The notes: generated by a model from the letters alone, not told the origin. A stretch of 64,000 nucleotides of DNA from Desulfonatronovibrio hydrogenovorans DSM 9292 (GCF_000686525.1 NZ_JMKT01000009.1:186001-250000); one strand, 5' to 3'; positions 18,697 to 27,769 are shown, numbered from the stretch's first letter. Numbers and translations are program-made.

Positions 18697-19913
18697 TTAA
18701 TAAGTCCGGACAGGTCGTTGACAGACGTGATTTGATTGTTTGCAAAAGATATGAAGTACACGTTTCCCGTATCAATCATTTCAGGATATCCATGGGCTGC
18801 CAGAATCTGGGGATAGGATTTTATCGGCTGATCCAGAACTTCACGGATTATCTTCCTTTCTATGTCCGGCCCCATTTGCTCAAGAATCTCACTCAAAAAC
18901 CAGGCGTTAAGAAATCCTTCAAAGCCGACCGCACCTGGTTCTTTGAAGGTGTATGCAGTGGTATCAATACCTTCAGGCAGCCCAGGCTTAAAAGTATCCA
19001 TGCAGGATGAAAATTTCTGGACAGGATCAAAATCCTCGAATCCGTAAAATGGAACCACCTGAGTATTGATCAAGTTGGAAGTATATTTTTCCGAGGATCC
19101 ACTTTCCAGAGATGTCAGGAGTTCATGCATTCTTTTGGCGTTAACAAAGGACAGGTTAAGGATAGGCACTTCCAGGCCGGCGTTGCGGGCGTCACGAATA
19201 AAGGCTGCAGCCGGTTCATAGGCAGCCACACTGATTATTGCGTCAGGACTTGCTTTTTTAAGAATGGAAACCTGATCATTAAAGGATGTATTAAAGCTGG
19301 ACCCACGTTCATAGGTGGCTTCTCCAGCAATCTCCAGTCCGTGTCGTTTCAGGGATGTGCTTATGCTTTGCCAGCCGCCTCGACCATAGGCATCTAGCTG
19401 GTGCAGAACAGCAACTTTTTTAAAACCTCTTTTCACTAGCTCATCTACCATTTTGCTGATTTCATCGCTGTATGAGGCCCTGAGGCTAAATATATATTCG
19501 TTATCCAGAACTGGCTGGGCACCAGTCAAGGGAGTGAAAAGCCAGATGGTCCGGTCATGGTAGTGCTTGAGCAAAGGGAGAATTCTGGTGGTGGTTGGGG
19601 TTCCCACGTAATTGAACAAGGCAAAGACATCACCATCTTCTATCAGCCTGATGGTGTTGTTTACTGCAGGTTCAGGATCATATCCATCATCATAGGCCTT
19701 GATGACAATTTTCCGACCATGAATTCCACCGTTTTGATTAACCATCCTGAAGTAGCAGTCGGCCCCTAGGTAGAATTCAGCACCCAGACCTTTGTTCGGC
19801 CCGGTGAAATCAGCCGACATCCCCAGAATGATATCCTTGGAAGCCGCTGAAGCGACTGCCAGGTGAATGACCCAGCCGGCAAGCAGGACAGCAATGGCAA
19901 GTTTTTTAATCAA
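18693..19913 (-). CDS. periplasmic substrate-binding protein of the branched-chain amino acid (Peripla_BP_6) type
   Basis: 406 residues. I chose the TTG at 19913 because AGGAAGG lies 4-5 bases upstream and because it starts a clean signal peptide (IKKLAIAVLLAGWVIHLAV, cleavage near ASA). A GTG 30 bases further upstream is possible but has no such site. The mature part has the type I binding fold: GMSADFTGPNKGLG near the N-terminus, GGIHGRKIVIKAYDDGY, and FALFNYVGTPTT. There are no permease or ATPase genes nearby. Its stop overlaps the start of the hybrid kinase, so it probably serves as a sensory receptor rather than in uptake. The ligand is unknown; amino acids, amides or similar are typical of the family. 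Confidence 0.9.
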   Translation of the reverse strand: MIKKLAIAVLLAGWVIHLAVASAASKDIILGMSADFTGPNKGLGAEFYLGADCYFRMVNQNGGIHGRKIVIKAYDDGYDPEPAVNNTIRLIEDGDVFALFNYVGTPTTTRILPLLKHYHDRTIWLFTPLTGAQPVLDNEYIFSLRASYSDEISKMVDELVKRGFKKVAVLHQLDAYGRGGWQSISTSLKRHGLEIAGEATYERGSSFNTSFNDQVSILKKASPDAIISVAAYEPAAAFIRDARNAGLEVPILNLSFVNAKRMHELLTSLESGSSEKYTSNLINTQVVPFYGFEDFDPVQKFSSCMDTFKPGLPEGIDTTAYTFKEPGAVGFEGFLNAWFLSEILEQMGPDIERKIIREVLDQPIKSYPQILAAHGYPEMIDTGNVYFISFANNQITSVNDLSGLIK

Positions 19914-19970
19914 TTTTCCTTCCTGATAAGGCCTGGATATCACTATAGGAAAACATTATCAGCCTAGATT

Positions 19971-20027
19971 AAAACCAGTGGTCAGTCCAGCAAATTGTTG
20001 GGTTGAGTTGACTGGGCCACTGGTTTT
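19971..20027. promoter_or_regulatory. inverted repeat in the divergent intergenic region
   Basis: AAAACCAGTGG (19971-19981) and its exact complement CCACTGGTTTT (20017-20027) stand 35 bases apart between the divergent substrate-binding protein/kinase genes and the receiver-TPR gene. Within and beyond the loop, GTTGAGTTGACTGG and CTCAACTCTTGACTGG partly mirror and repeat one another. This could be an operator or a leader hairpin. No T tract follows, so I do not call it a terminator. Confidence 0.35.
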
Positions 20028-20204
20028 GGGATAATCAGTTAAAGTGTTGGCTCAACTCTTGACTGGCACTGACTTGACAAATTACTCATAATCCTCAAGG
20101 GATATCTTCCCGCAGGCTTTGGGAGCCAAAGCATCAAGAGTCTTAATTATCCAGCCTGGCGGTCTTCACCTTAAACACTATGAATAGACTCAAAAAATTG
20201 CAAA

Positions 20205-21551
20205 ATGAAAAAAGATCAGAAATTATCCATCTACGATAAGATTTTTAAATTCTTCATCAATGACTCCAAGGGTTGCGTTATGGCTGTAACAGATGATGCA
20301 TTATTCCTCAAGGCAGTCAAAGGTGCCTACAAGTCTCAAGGCCTGGACTACAAAAGTTTTTTTGCCAAGCATGATCTGGAAAAAGCTGTGGCTGAAGCCA
20401 AAATGATACTGAACAGATACAAACAGATACTTTTCTTTGTTGAGGCTTCCATTGAAGGGTTGAGCAATGTCCTGATAGTCAAAAACATCAAGTCCCTCTT
20501 CGGTCATAAATGTAAACTCATAGTTATTACTGATGAGACTGAACGCAACAGGATTATTCAGATGTACGAAATGGGCGCAGATAATGTTATAGTCAAGCCG
20601 GTTTCGATCAATTCCCTTATCCAGAAAATTGCCCTGACCCTGAATCCCAACAATAATCTGGGCAAAATGGTTGATGAAGCCAAATCACTGATTCAGCTCG
20701 GTGAACTGGATCAGGCAGAAAAGGTTGCCGAACAGATTCTGAAGCAAAAACCGGACAGCTCCATCGCCTTTATTATCAAAGGAGACATCGCTCTTGCCAA
20801 GGATAAGTTCAAGGATGCGGAAGATCACTATATAAGAGCCGGGTCGCAGAGCAGGATGTACCTGGAGCCCCTGAAAAGGCTGGCTGAATTGTTTTCCCGC
20901 ACCGGAGACCAGAACAAGAGACTCGAGTATCTCAAAAAACTGGATAAGCTTTCGCCTCTCAATTATGAGCGCAAGATCGATATCGGTCATACTTACCTGC
21001 TGCTCAATGTTGAGGATAAAGCCAGGGAAAATTTTGATGAAGCGGTAAGTCAGGTGCAGAAGCAGGCCAGGGATATGGTCAGCGCCACGTTGATGCGGAT
21101 AGCCAAAACCATTGGACAGGAAAGGCCGGACCTTGGCACTGAATACATAGCCAAAGCCATTGAACACAAAGGCAGCAGTCTGACCAGGGAGGACCTGTGG
21201 ATGTTCAACGAGATCGGCATCAGCCTGAGACAACAGGGTAAATGGGAGCAATCCATTGATTACTATAAAAGAGGATTGGAAATTTCACCTATGGACGGGG
21301 GGCTTTACTACAACATGGGGATGGCCTTTGCACAGGGGAAACAATATTATAAGGCCTTGGAGAACTTTCAAAAGGCAGTTGATTCCACTCCAGACATTCT
21401 GGACCAGTCAGTCAGCATTCCCTATAACATCGCCAAGGTCTGCGCAGCCCTGAACAAATATCAGGATGCTGGAAAGTATCTGAAAAAAGCTTTGAAGATC
21501 GACCCGGATTTTGAAAATGCCAAGAAGCTGCTGGCCAAGATCTATTCCTGA
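20205..21551 (+). CDS. pseudo-receiver domain fused to tetratricopeptide repeats
   Basis: 448 residues. Residues about 24-145 have the receiver fold: acidic pair near VTDD, the T position in IVITDE, and the lysine in NVIVKPVS. The beta-3 strand reads KQILFFVEASIEG, so the phospho-accepting aspartate appears to be missing. Residues 155-448 are about seven TPR-like repeats (for example ALENFQKAVDSTPD and AGKYLKKALKIDPDFENA). It is cytoplasmic, with no output domain. It is divergent from the binding protein/hybrid kinase pair and could be an interaction partner. The ATG has no clear ribosome site. An ATG at residue 26 (20280) is another possible start, but it would cut into the receiver fold. 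Confidence 0.85.
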   Translation: MKKDQKLSIYDKIFKFFINDSKGCVMAVTDDALFLKAVKGAYKSQGLDYKSFFAKHDLEKAVAEAKMILNRYKQILFFVEASIEGLSNVLIVKNIKSLFGHKCKLIVITDETERNRIIQMYEMGADNVIVKPVSINSLIQKIALTLNPNNNLGKMVDEAKSLIQLGELDQAEKVAEQILKQKPDSSIAFIIKGDIALAKDKFKDAEDHYIRAGSQSRMYLEPLKRLAELFSRTGDQNKRLEYLKKLDKLSPLNYERKIDIGHTYLLLNVEDKARENFDEAVSQVQKQARDMVSATLMRIAKTIGQERPDLGTEYIAKAIEHKGSSLTREDLWMFNEIGISLRQQGKWEQSIDYYKRGLEISPMDGGLYYNMGMAFAQGKQYYKALENFQKAVDSTPDILDQSVSIPYNIAKVCAALNKYQDAGKYLKKALKIDPDFENAKKLLAKIYS

Positions 21552-21555
21552 TTTT

Positions 21556-22707
21556 TTATTCTTTTTCCGGGGAGCCAAGTCTGAGCTGAACCACGGACAG
21601 CCCCTGACGATCGGCCGTTTTTCTCATTGAGTCCATTTCCGTTCTTTTGTATGATCTGCCTTCAAAGGCAGTCTCCTTGATCCGGACATCCCCTTCCCTG
21701 ATCGGAACTGTGGATTGACATCTAGGCAGGATGGACCTTGATGTCCGAAATATCCTGATTCCCAGGGTCAGGGTGGATCTGAAAAATTCACTCCTGATCT
21801 TTTCCAGATCATCAAGGCTGCACAGAACCTGCATCTGGCCACCTGGTCTGTTTTTTTTCATTATGCCGGGCAGAAAAATAACGTCCAGGGCTCCTGCCTC
21901 CATTATCCGGTCAAAAAAGCAGCCCAGTTCTTCTCCGGTCAGATGATCAATGTTAGATTCAAGAACCCAGATCTGGTCTTCCTGAAATTCACTTTCAGAT
22001 CCATCTTCCCACAAAAATGTCCTCAGTCCGTTAAAGATGAAATCGTCTTTGCCGTATCCAAGGCCTGACTTCAGATACCTTCCCTTAAACCCGCTTTCAA
22101 AGTTTGAAACCAGCTGGTCCACCAGCAAAGCCCCTGTAGGGGTGATGATTTCCCTGGTGTGATCAGAGGGTGTGATCATCTTGTTCTGCATCAGGATGGC
22201 TGTTGCCGGGGCTGGAAGAGAAATTTCTCCGTGGGCAATTTTTATTTTTCCTGTGAACCAGGGCATGGGGCTGGCCGACACATCTTGAATATCCAGAAGG
22301 TCAAGGCCATAAAACACGCCCACTATATCAGCCAGAGTGTCAAGGGCCCCCAGCTCATGGAAGTGGACATCTTCTTTTTTTTGTCCATGAACCATGGCCT
22401 CGACCCGGGCCAGTCTTTCAAAGGCTGAAGCTGACCTGGCTGTTACCTGAGGGGGCAGCTTTAATTTTCTGATTATGGGCAGGATTTCATTCAAGGTCCT
22501 GGCAGGCTGGTTCCCAGTCCAGGTAACAGTGGTTAATTGTCCCAGGATTCCGTTTCTTTTTATTGGAGTGGTCGTGATCCTGATATCAAGTCCAATGGCC
22601 TGAAATGCCCTTTCCAGTCCGGAGAAATCAGCTCCAAGATCAGCCAGAGCCGAGATAAACATGTCTCCACTTATTCCCCAGGACAGGTCCAAAAACAGTT
22701 TTTTCAT
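21556..22707 (-). CDS. larC: nickel-pincer cofactor cyclometallase LarC (UPF0272)
   Basis: 383 residues. It inserts nickel into the pyridinium dithiodicarboxylate cofactor of lactate racemase-type enzymes. The family opening KKLFLDLSWGISGDMFISAL is clear, followed by VHFHELGALDTLADIVG, the ITPTGALLV segment and ESNIDHLTGEELG. The frame is open 64 codons further upstream, overlapping the divergent gene, but the family begins at this ATG (22707), which has GGTGGG upstream. Here LarC is a single frame, unlike the frameshifted Lactobacillus plantarum gene. No larA, larB or larE is nearby, so the target enzyme is encoded elsewhere. Confidence 0.9.
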   Translation of the reverse strand: MKKLFLDLSWGISGDMFISALADLGADFSGLERAFQAIGLDIRITTTPIKRNGILGQLTTVTWTGNQPARTLNEILPIIRKLKLPPQVTARSASAFERLARVEAMVHGQKKEDVHFHELGALDTLADIVGVFYGLDLLDIQDVSASPMPWFTGKIKIAHGEISLPAPATAILMQNKMITPSDHTREIITPTGALLVDQLVSNFESGFKGRYLKSGLGYGKDDFIFNGLRTFLWEDGSESEFQEDQIWVLESNIDHLTGEELGCFFDRIMEAGALDVIFLPGIMKKNRPGGQMQVLCSLDDLEKIRSEFFRSTLTLGIRIFRTSRSILPRCQSTVPIREGDVRIKETAFEGRSYKRTEMDSMRKTADRQGLSVVQLRLGSPEKE

Positions 22708-22893
22708 TTTTATTCCCACCATCAAGCGGTCGTAATCTTCGTTGAGTGGCACTTTACCCCTTGTAAAAGAAGCTGCCTGAAACCTGGATTGTTGAACTCG
22801 GGATTTTGACCGCTGACCAAAAAAGAAATGCAAGGCCCTTGTTAACTTCGTATTGGTTAGTTGCTGGATAAGCCAAAACCTTAAGCCGGGGCC

Positions 22894-24840
22894 ATGCAAA
22901 AGATGTTCACTTCAAAAAAAAAGAATGTTCTCACCCTGGATACCGCCATGGTGACCAAGTTCCTGGAAAAAACCCTTCCCTTCAACGAACTTGACCGGGA
23001 CACCCTGGAGCACCTGGCCAGGCACGCCACCATTGATTTTTTTCCCAAGGGAACCAGGATACTCACCCAGGATGTTACCGACGTCAAGCATGTCTATCTC
23101 ATTCAGAAAGGCGGGGTCAAACTGTATCTTCAGGATGAATCCGGACAGACTACTTTAAAGGACTACCGGGGGGAAGGAACAGTTTTCGGAGCACTGGCCG
23201 TGATCCGCAATGCCAGGGCCAGCCTTACTGTTGAGGCCATTGAAGACACTTTTTGTTTCCTTTTCACCAAGCAGTCTTTTCTTGAACTGCTCAAAACCCA
23301 TCCCGGGTTTTCCCAGTATTATCTTAAGGCCTTTTCTGAGAACTATATCAAAAGATCCTTTTCAGAACTGAGAAAAGAAAAGCTTACCCCCAAAACTGAA
23401 GGGGCTCTCTATCTTTTCACGGTCAAGATCAATGATATCATCCGCAAAAAACCCGAAATAGTCACTCCGGTGGAAACCATTCAAAATGCAGCCAGACGCA
23501 TGTCCAACATGGGCATCGGATCACTGCTCATCAAAGACGAGTTCGGCAAAATCGCCGGGATCATCACTGACAAAGATCTAAGGTCAAAGGTGGTGGCTGC
23601 GGGCCTGCCCTATTCCACTTCGGTGGAAAAAGTCATGACCAGTCCAGTCCAGACCATTCCGGCCAACCGGGTCTGCTTTGACGCTCTGTTAAGCATGATG
23701 AGTAAACAGATCCACCACCTGGCAGTGGAAGATGAGGGCAGGATCATTGGAGTCATCACCAGTCACGATATTCTTGTGCTCCAGGGTGAGTCCCCGGTTT
23801 ATCTGTTCAAGGAAATAATGAACCAGAACAGCATTGAAAGGCTGTATGAACTTTCCATGAAAGTACCCCTGGTGGTCAGGCCGCTCATTGAAGAAGGCGC
23901 CAAGGCCAACAACATAACCAGAATGATTACTGTGCTTAACGATCTTATCCTGGACCGCATTTTGACCCTGATGCAGGAAGAACTTGGACCGCCTCCAGTG
24001 CCTTTCTGCTGGCTGGTTACCGGCAGTGAAGGACGTAAGGAACAGACTTTCAGGACTGATCAGGACAACGCCCTTGTTTACCAGGATCCTAAAGATGACC
24101 AGGAAAAAGAGGCTGCTTTCAGATATTTCAAGATGTTTGGGCAGGAAGCCATCAACCATCTGGTCAAGTGCGGTTATCCTGTCTGCAAGGGCGGCAACAT
24201 GGCCTCAAATCCCAAGTGGAATCAACCCCTTTCGGTTTGGAAGGGTTATTTTAAAAGATGGGTGAGTGTCCCTGAACCAGAAGAGGTCCTGAACTCTACA
24301 ATATTTTTTGATTTCAGGCCGGCCTACGGCCATCTGGAGCTAGGATTCAAGCTCAGACAGTATTTGAACAGCCTTGTAGCTGGAAATGACAGGTTTTTAC
24401 GGTACCTGGCTCAGGATTGCCTGAGGACCAAGCCTCCGCTGAGTTTTTTCAAGAATTTTATAGTTGACCGGGATGGAGAACACAAAAACCGCCTGGATCT
24501 CAAGGCCAGGGGACTGGTTCCTTTTTGGGATTTTGCCAGGATTATGGCCCTTCGAAACGGTATTGATGAAACCAATACCATGGGCAGGATGGAGCTTTTG
24601 AGACAGGGTGGCCATCTGCCGGAGGAACTTTTTTTAAAAGCCAGGGAATCATACGAATTTCAGATGCAATTGCGCTTTCTGAATCAGCTCAAACTCATGG
24701 AAGCCGGCGAAAACCCACATAACTATATCGACCCTGTAGAATTGAGTGATCTGGAAAAACAGACCCTTAAAGGAGCTTTTTCCGTCATAACCAACCTGCA
24801 GAGCTTTTTAAAAGAAACCTTCAAGCTGAACATGGCCTGA
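22894..24840 (+). CDS. cNMP-binding / CBS / DUF294 nucleotidyltransferase-like signalling protein
   Basis: 648 residues. A cyclic-nucleotide-binding-like domain (about 35-150; FPKGTRILTQ, GTVFGALAVI), a CBS pair (about 190-300), then a DUF294 nucleotidyltransferase with WLVTGSEGRKEQTFRTDQDN around 373-391, the GS-G-R-E-TDQD signature shared with GlnD-type enzymes, and a helical DUF294 C-terminal domain. This is the COG2905 architecture. It likely modifies or senses a partner in response to nucleotides; no target is proved. It lies 2 bases before an exonuclease gene and upstream of the DUF4212/SSS symporter pair, a gene order I recall from other proteobacteria. The ATG at 22903 is an alternative start. 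Confidence 0.9.
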   Translation: MQKMFTSKKKNVLTLDTAMVTKFLEKTLPFNELDRDTLEHLARHATIDFFPKGTRILTQDVTDVKHVYLIQKGGVKLYLQDESGQTTLKDYRGEGTVFGALAVIRNARASLTVEAIEDTFCFLFTKQSFLELLKTHPGFSQYYLKAFSENYIKRSFSELRKEKLTPKTEGALYLFTVKINDIIRKKPEIVTPVETIQNAARRMSNMGIGSLLIKDEFGKIAGIITDKDLRSKVVAAGLPYSTSVEKVMTSPVQTIPANRVCFDALLSMMSKQIHHLAVEDEGRIIGVITSHDILVLQGESPVYLFKEIMNQNSIERLYELSMKVPLVVRPLIEEGAKANNITRMITVLNDLILDRILTLMQEELGPPPVPFCWLVTGSEGRKEQTFRTDQDNALVYQDPKDDQEKEAAFRYFKMFGQEAINHLVKCGYPVCKGGNMASNPKWNQPLSVWKGYFKRWVSVPEPEEVLNSTIFFDFRPAYGHLELGFKLRQYLNSLVAGNDRFLRYLAQDCLRTKPPLSFFKNFIVDRDGEHKNRLDLKARGLVPFWDFARIMALRNGIDETNTMGRMELLRQGGHLPEELFLKARESYEFQMQLRFLNQLKLMEAGENPHNYIDPVELSDLEKQTLKGAFSVITNLQSFLKETFKLNMA

Positions 24841-24842
24841 CA

Positions 24843-25589
24843 ATGACAGCAGCACTATCACCGGTCCACTACCTCTACTCCATGTGGTCTATGGGGTTAC
24901 TCAGATCAAAGCCAAAACATCCGGTACTGGCTGGCAGCAGGGATTACTTCAACCGGTTCAACCAGGACCTTCCTTTGGAGGAGTATGAGTTCATAGTTCT
25001 TGACACTGAATTGACCGGTCTTGACCAGAAAAGAGACGAAATTGTGTCTATTGGAGCAGTTCGGATAAAGAACCTGCGTATCGACCTGGAGGACAATTTC
25101 TATTCCAATATCTGTCCTGACCAGGATATGCCAAAATTCAGCACTCTGATTCACAGAATCACTCCTGGGCAGGCCAGGAAGTCTCCGCCCATCGCAGATA
25201 TTCTCCCTGATTTTCTGGATTATTGCGGTAATTCAATGATTATTGGTCACAACATTGGTCTGGACATGGCATTCATCAATAAGGCCCTTAAGCAGTGTCT
25301 CGGAGGCATACTTTACAACCCTTGTTTGGATACCATGCGCATGGCCAGGATTTATAGAGAGGAACAATGGATAAATTACTATGACCGTTACAATCTGAGC
25401 GTTTCATATAATCTGAAAGAATTGAGCAAGGAATATGGACTGCCCGTTTTTCCGGAGCACAATGCCATGAACGATGCCATTCAGGCGGCATACCTGTTTC
25501 TGTATCTGGTGCATAAGCTTCAGCACGGAAGCATCAGGACGCTGAAGGATCTGTATATGGCCGGTCGGAACTGGCGCTGGATGTTCTAG
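24843..25589 (+). CDS. 3'-5' exonuclease, DnaQ/DEDDh type
   Basis: 248 residues. The DEDDh residues are visible: D54 and E56 (FIVLDTELTGL), D141 (HNIGLDMAF), H206 and D211 (EHNAMNDAIQAA). The first 45 residues precede the nuclease fold and look like a short helical extension. Proteins of this kind are often called DNA polymerase III epsilon-like, but in this gene order they are free-standing. Only 2 bases separate it from the cNMP/CBS/DUF294 gene, so they are translationally linked. The physical role beside a transporter is unclear; it might act on small RNA or nucleotide messengers. Confidence 0.9.
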   Translation: MTAALSPVHYLYSMWSMGLLRSKPKHPVLAGSRDYFNRFNQDLPLEEYEFIVLDTELTGLDQKRDEIVSIGAVRIKNLRIDLEDNFYSNICPDQDMPKFSTLIHRITPGQARKSPPIADILPDFLDYCGNSMIIGHNIGLDMAFINKALKQCLGGILYNPCLDTMRMARIYREEQWINYYDRYNLSVSYNLKELSKEYGLPVFPEHNAMNDAIQAAYLFLYLVHKLQHGSIRTLKDLYMAGRNWRWMF

Positions 25590-25630
25590 AAGTAAGGGCT
25601 CAACAATATAACTTCATGAGGAGGGTAATC

Positions 25631-25885
25631 ATGAAAAAGTCCTTTCAGGAGTACTGGGCCAAAAATCTTAGGCTGATCACCATCTTGCTGATCATATGGG
25701 CAGTAGTGTCCTACGGTTTCGGAATCATTCTGGTCAAGCCCCTGAACGCCATCTGGATGGGTGGATTCCCTCTGGGATTCTGGTTCGCCCAGCAGGGCTC
25801 CATCTATGTGTTTGTGATTCTGATTTTTGTTTATTGTTTTTTGATGAACCGGCTGGACCGTCAATACGATGTTGATGAAAAATAG
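25631..25885 (+). CDS. DUF4212 small membrane subunit of a Na+/substrate symporter
   Basis: 84 residues with two membrane helices (around 13-35 and 50-72). It contains YWAKNLRLITILLIIWAVVS and FWFAQQGSIYVFVILIFVY, characteristic of the small subunit that precedes VC_2705-type SSS symporters. The ATG at 25631 follows GAGGAGGG; an in-frame ATG 15 bases earlier lies before that ribosome site and is unlikely. It is 38 bases upstream of the symporter gene. In this family the two proteins are thought to work together. Confidence 0.92.
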   Translation: MKKSFQEYWAKNLRLITILLIIWAVVSYGFGIILVKPLNAIWMGGFPLGFWFAQQGSIYVFVILIFVYCFLMNRLDRQYDVDEK

Positions 25886-25923
25886 TTCATGTCAATATAA
25901 CATATGATTTTCAGGGGGACTTT

Positions 25924-27699
25924 ATGTCAATATTAGCTTGGACCTATATAATGGTCATTATAACTTTCGGGCTTTACCTTTTTATCGCCTGGAGATCCAG
26001 GGTTAAGGAAACAAAAGGGTTTTATATTGCTGGAGCAAGCGTTCCCCCCCTGGCTAACGGTATGGCCACTGCCGCAGACTGGATGAGTGCAGCCTCTTTC
26101 ATATCCATGGCCGGGCTGATCTCTTTCATGGGGTACAGTGGTGCAGTCTACCTCATGGGCTGGACCGGAGGTTATGTGCTCCTGGCCCTTTTGCTTGCTC
26201 CTTATCTTCGCAAGTTTGGCAAATTCACAGTGCCAGATTTTGTCGGAGACAGATACTACTCCTCCACTGCCCGGGTCGTAGCCCTTATCTGTGCTATTTT
26301 TGTGTCCCTGACCTATGTAGCCGGTCAGATGCGAGGTGTGGGGATAGTTTTCAGCCGGTTTCTGGAAGTGGATGTAAATACCGGAGTCGTTATAGGTATG
26401 GCTATTGTCTTTTTCTATGCTTCACTGGGCGGAATGAAAGGCATCACTTATACCCAGGTGGCTCAGTATTGCGTATTGATTGTTGCCTTTATCATCTGTG
26501 CTGCTGCCATCTCCCTGAAAATTACTGGTAATCCTGTTCCTCAGCTGGGATTCGGTTCAACAATTATCGAGGGAGAGAGTGCCGGCAAATACATTCTCCA
26601 GGCCTTGGACGGTATTCACAAGGATCTCGGCTTTTCAGAATATACTTCAGCCTTTGGGCCCGGGGACATGAGCATGCTTTCGGTCATCTGCATCACCCTG
26701 GCATTGATGGTTGGAACTGCCGGACTGCCCCATGTTATCATCAGGTTTTATACAGTACCAAGCGTCAAGGCTGCCAGGCTGAGTGCCGGATACGCCCTTT
26801 TCTTTATTGCCCTTTTGTATACGACTGCCCCTACTCTGGCTGCATTTGCCAGGTACAGCATGATTGATTCCGTAAATAACACGTCTTACGCCGAAGCCCC
26901 CTCCTGGTTCAAGAATTGGGAACAGACCGGGCTTGTGGCCTGGTATGACAAGGATGGGGATGGAATAATCCGTTACAGAGACGGGGCTCCTTTCCAAGGC
27001 CCTCCCCAGTTTTCGGGTGAAGTTGGGGAATATGGACAGAGACTGGTGACCAACAGTCCAACGGATAATGAGAATGAACTTTACATTGACCGGGATATTA
27101 TTGTTCTGGCGAGTCCGGAAATGGCGAACCTCTCCCCCTGGATCATCGGACTTATGGCTGCAGGAGGTCTGGCCGCAGCCCTTTCAACGGCATCAGGGCT
27201 GTTGATAGTAATTTCATCATCGGTATCTCATGATCTTTACTACCGGATCATAAATCGGCAAGCCAGTGAAAAACAGAGGATGCTGGTGGGAAGGGTGATG
27301 GTAGGTATCGGAGTACTTATGGCCGGATACCTTGGAATTAATCCACCCGGATTTGTTGCCCAGGTGGTGGCCTTTGCCTTTGGCCTGGCTGCTTCTTCCT
27401 TTTTTCCGGTAATCATTTTGGGCATATTCACCAAGTGGGTCAACAGGGAAGGAGCAATCGCCGGGATGATAAGCGGTATAGGATTTACAATGTTTTACAT
27501 CCTTCAGACCAGGTTCATGGGTGTGGATCCCTGGTTTTTTGGCATAACTGCTGAAGGTATCGGAACCATTGGCATGCTTATTAACTTTGCTGTAACTATG
27601 TCTGTTTCTAAATTCACCAAAGCGCCTCCGCCGGAAATACAGGAACTGGTGGAAAGTGTCCGTACGCCGCGGGGTGCAGGGACAGCTATCGATCATTAG
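25924..27699 (+). CDS. sodium:solute symporter (SSS family, VC_2705/ActP-like)
   Basis: 591 residues with about 13 membrane helices. The family's early GFYIAGASVPPLANGMATAA and ADWMSAASFISMAGL, and the later GLAAALSTASGLLIVISSS, match acetate/monocarboxylate permease relatives. A soluble insertion between helices (about residues 325-390) includes DKDGDGIIRYRDG, an EF-hand-like D-x-D-x-D segment that could bind calcium. Substrate is not determined; acetate, pyruvate or other short acids are plausible. GGGG precedes the ATG. It is preceded by its DUF4212 partner and followed by a good terminator. Confidence 0.92.
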   Translation: MSILAWTYIMVIITFGLYLFIAWRSRVKETKGFYIAGASVPPLANGMATAADWMSAASFISMAGLISFMGYSGAVYLMGWTGGYVLLALLLAPYLRKFGKFTVPDFVGDRYYSSTARVVALICAIFVSLTYVAGQMRGVGIVFSRFLEVDVNTGVVIGMAIVFFYASLGGMKGITYTQVAQYCVLIVAFIICAAAISLKITGNPVPQLGFGSTIIEGESAGKYILQALDGIHKDLGFSEYTSAFGPGDMSMLSVICITLALMVGTAGLPHVIIRFYTVPSVKAARLSAGYALFFIALLYTTAPTLAAFARYSMIDSVNNTSYAEAPSWFKNWEQTGLVAWYDKDGDGIIRYRDGAPFQGPPQFSGEVGEYGQRLVTNSPTDNENELYIDRDIIVLASPEMANLSPWIIGLMAAGGLAAALSTASGLLIVISSSVSHDLYYRIINRQASEKQRMLVGRVMVGIGVLMAGYLGINPPGFVAQVVAFAFGLAASSFFPVIILGIFTKWVNREGAIAGMISGIGFTMFYILQTRFMGVDPWFFGITAEGIGTIGMLINFAVTMSVSKFTKAPPPEIQELVESVRTPRGAGTAIDH

Positions 27700-27726
27700 C
27701 CCATTTAAGCTTGTTTTAATTAGCGC

Positions 27727-27769
27727 AAAAGGCCGCAGCAACTGGAAAAGGCAGGTGCTGCGGCCTTTT
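27727..27769 (+). terminator. intrinsic terminator after the symporter gene
   Basis: AAAAGGCCGCAGCA (27727-27740) pairs perfectly with TGCTGCGGCCTTTT (27756-27769), a 14-bp G/C-rich stem with a 15-base loop that ends in TTTT on the plus strand. It separates the symporter operon from the AcuB-like gene. Confidence 0.85.

Noticed and set aside
22708-22899. 64-codon upstream extension of larC
   Set aside because: The extension lies outside the family's normal N-terminus and overlaps the divergent gene; the ATG at 22707 has a ribosome site.
27727-27769. Palindrome after the symporter gene as a possible mobile-element end
   Set aside because: Its form, position and trailing T run fit a terminator, and no repeat partner or target duplication is seen.
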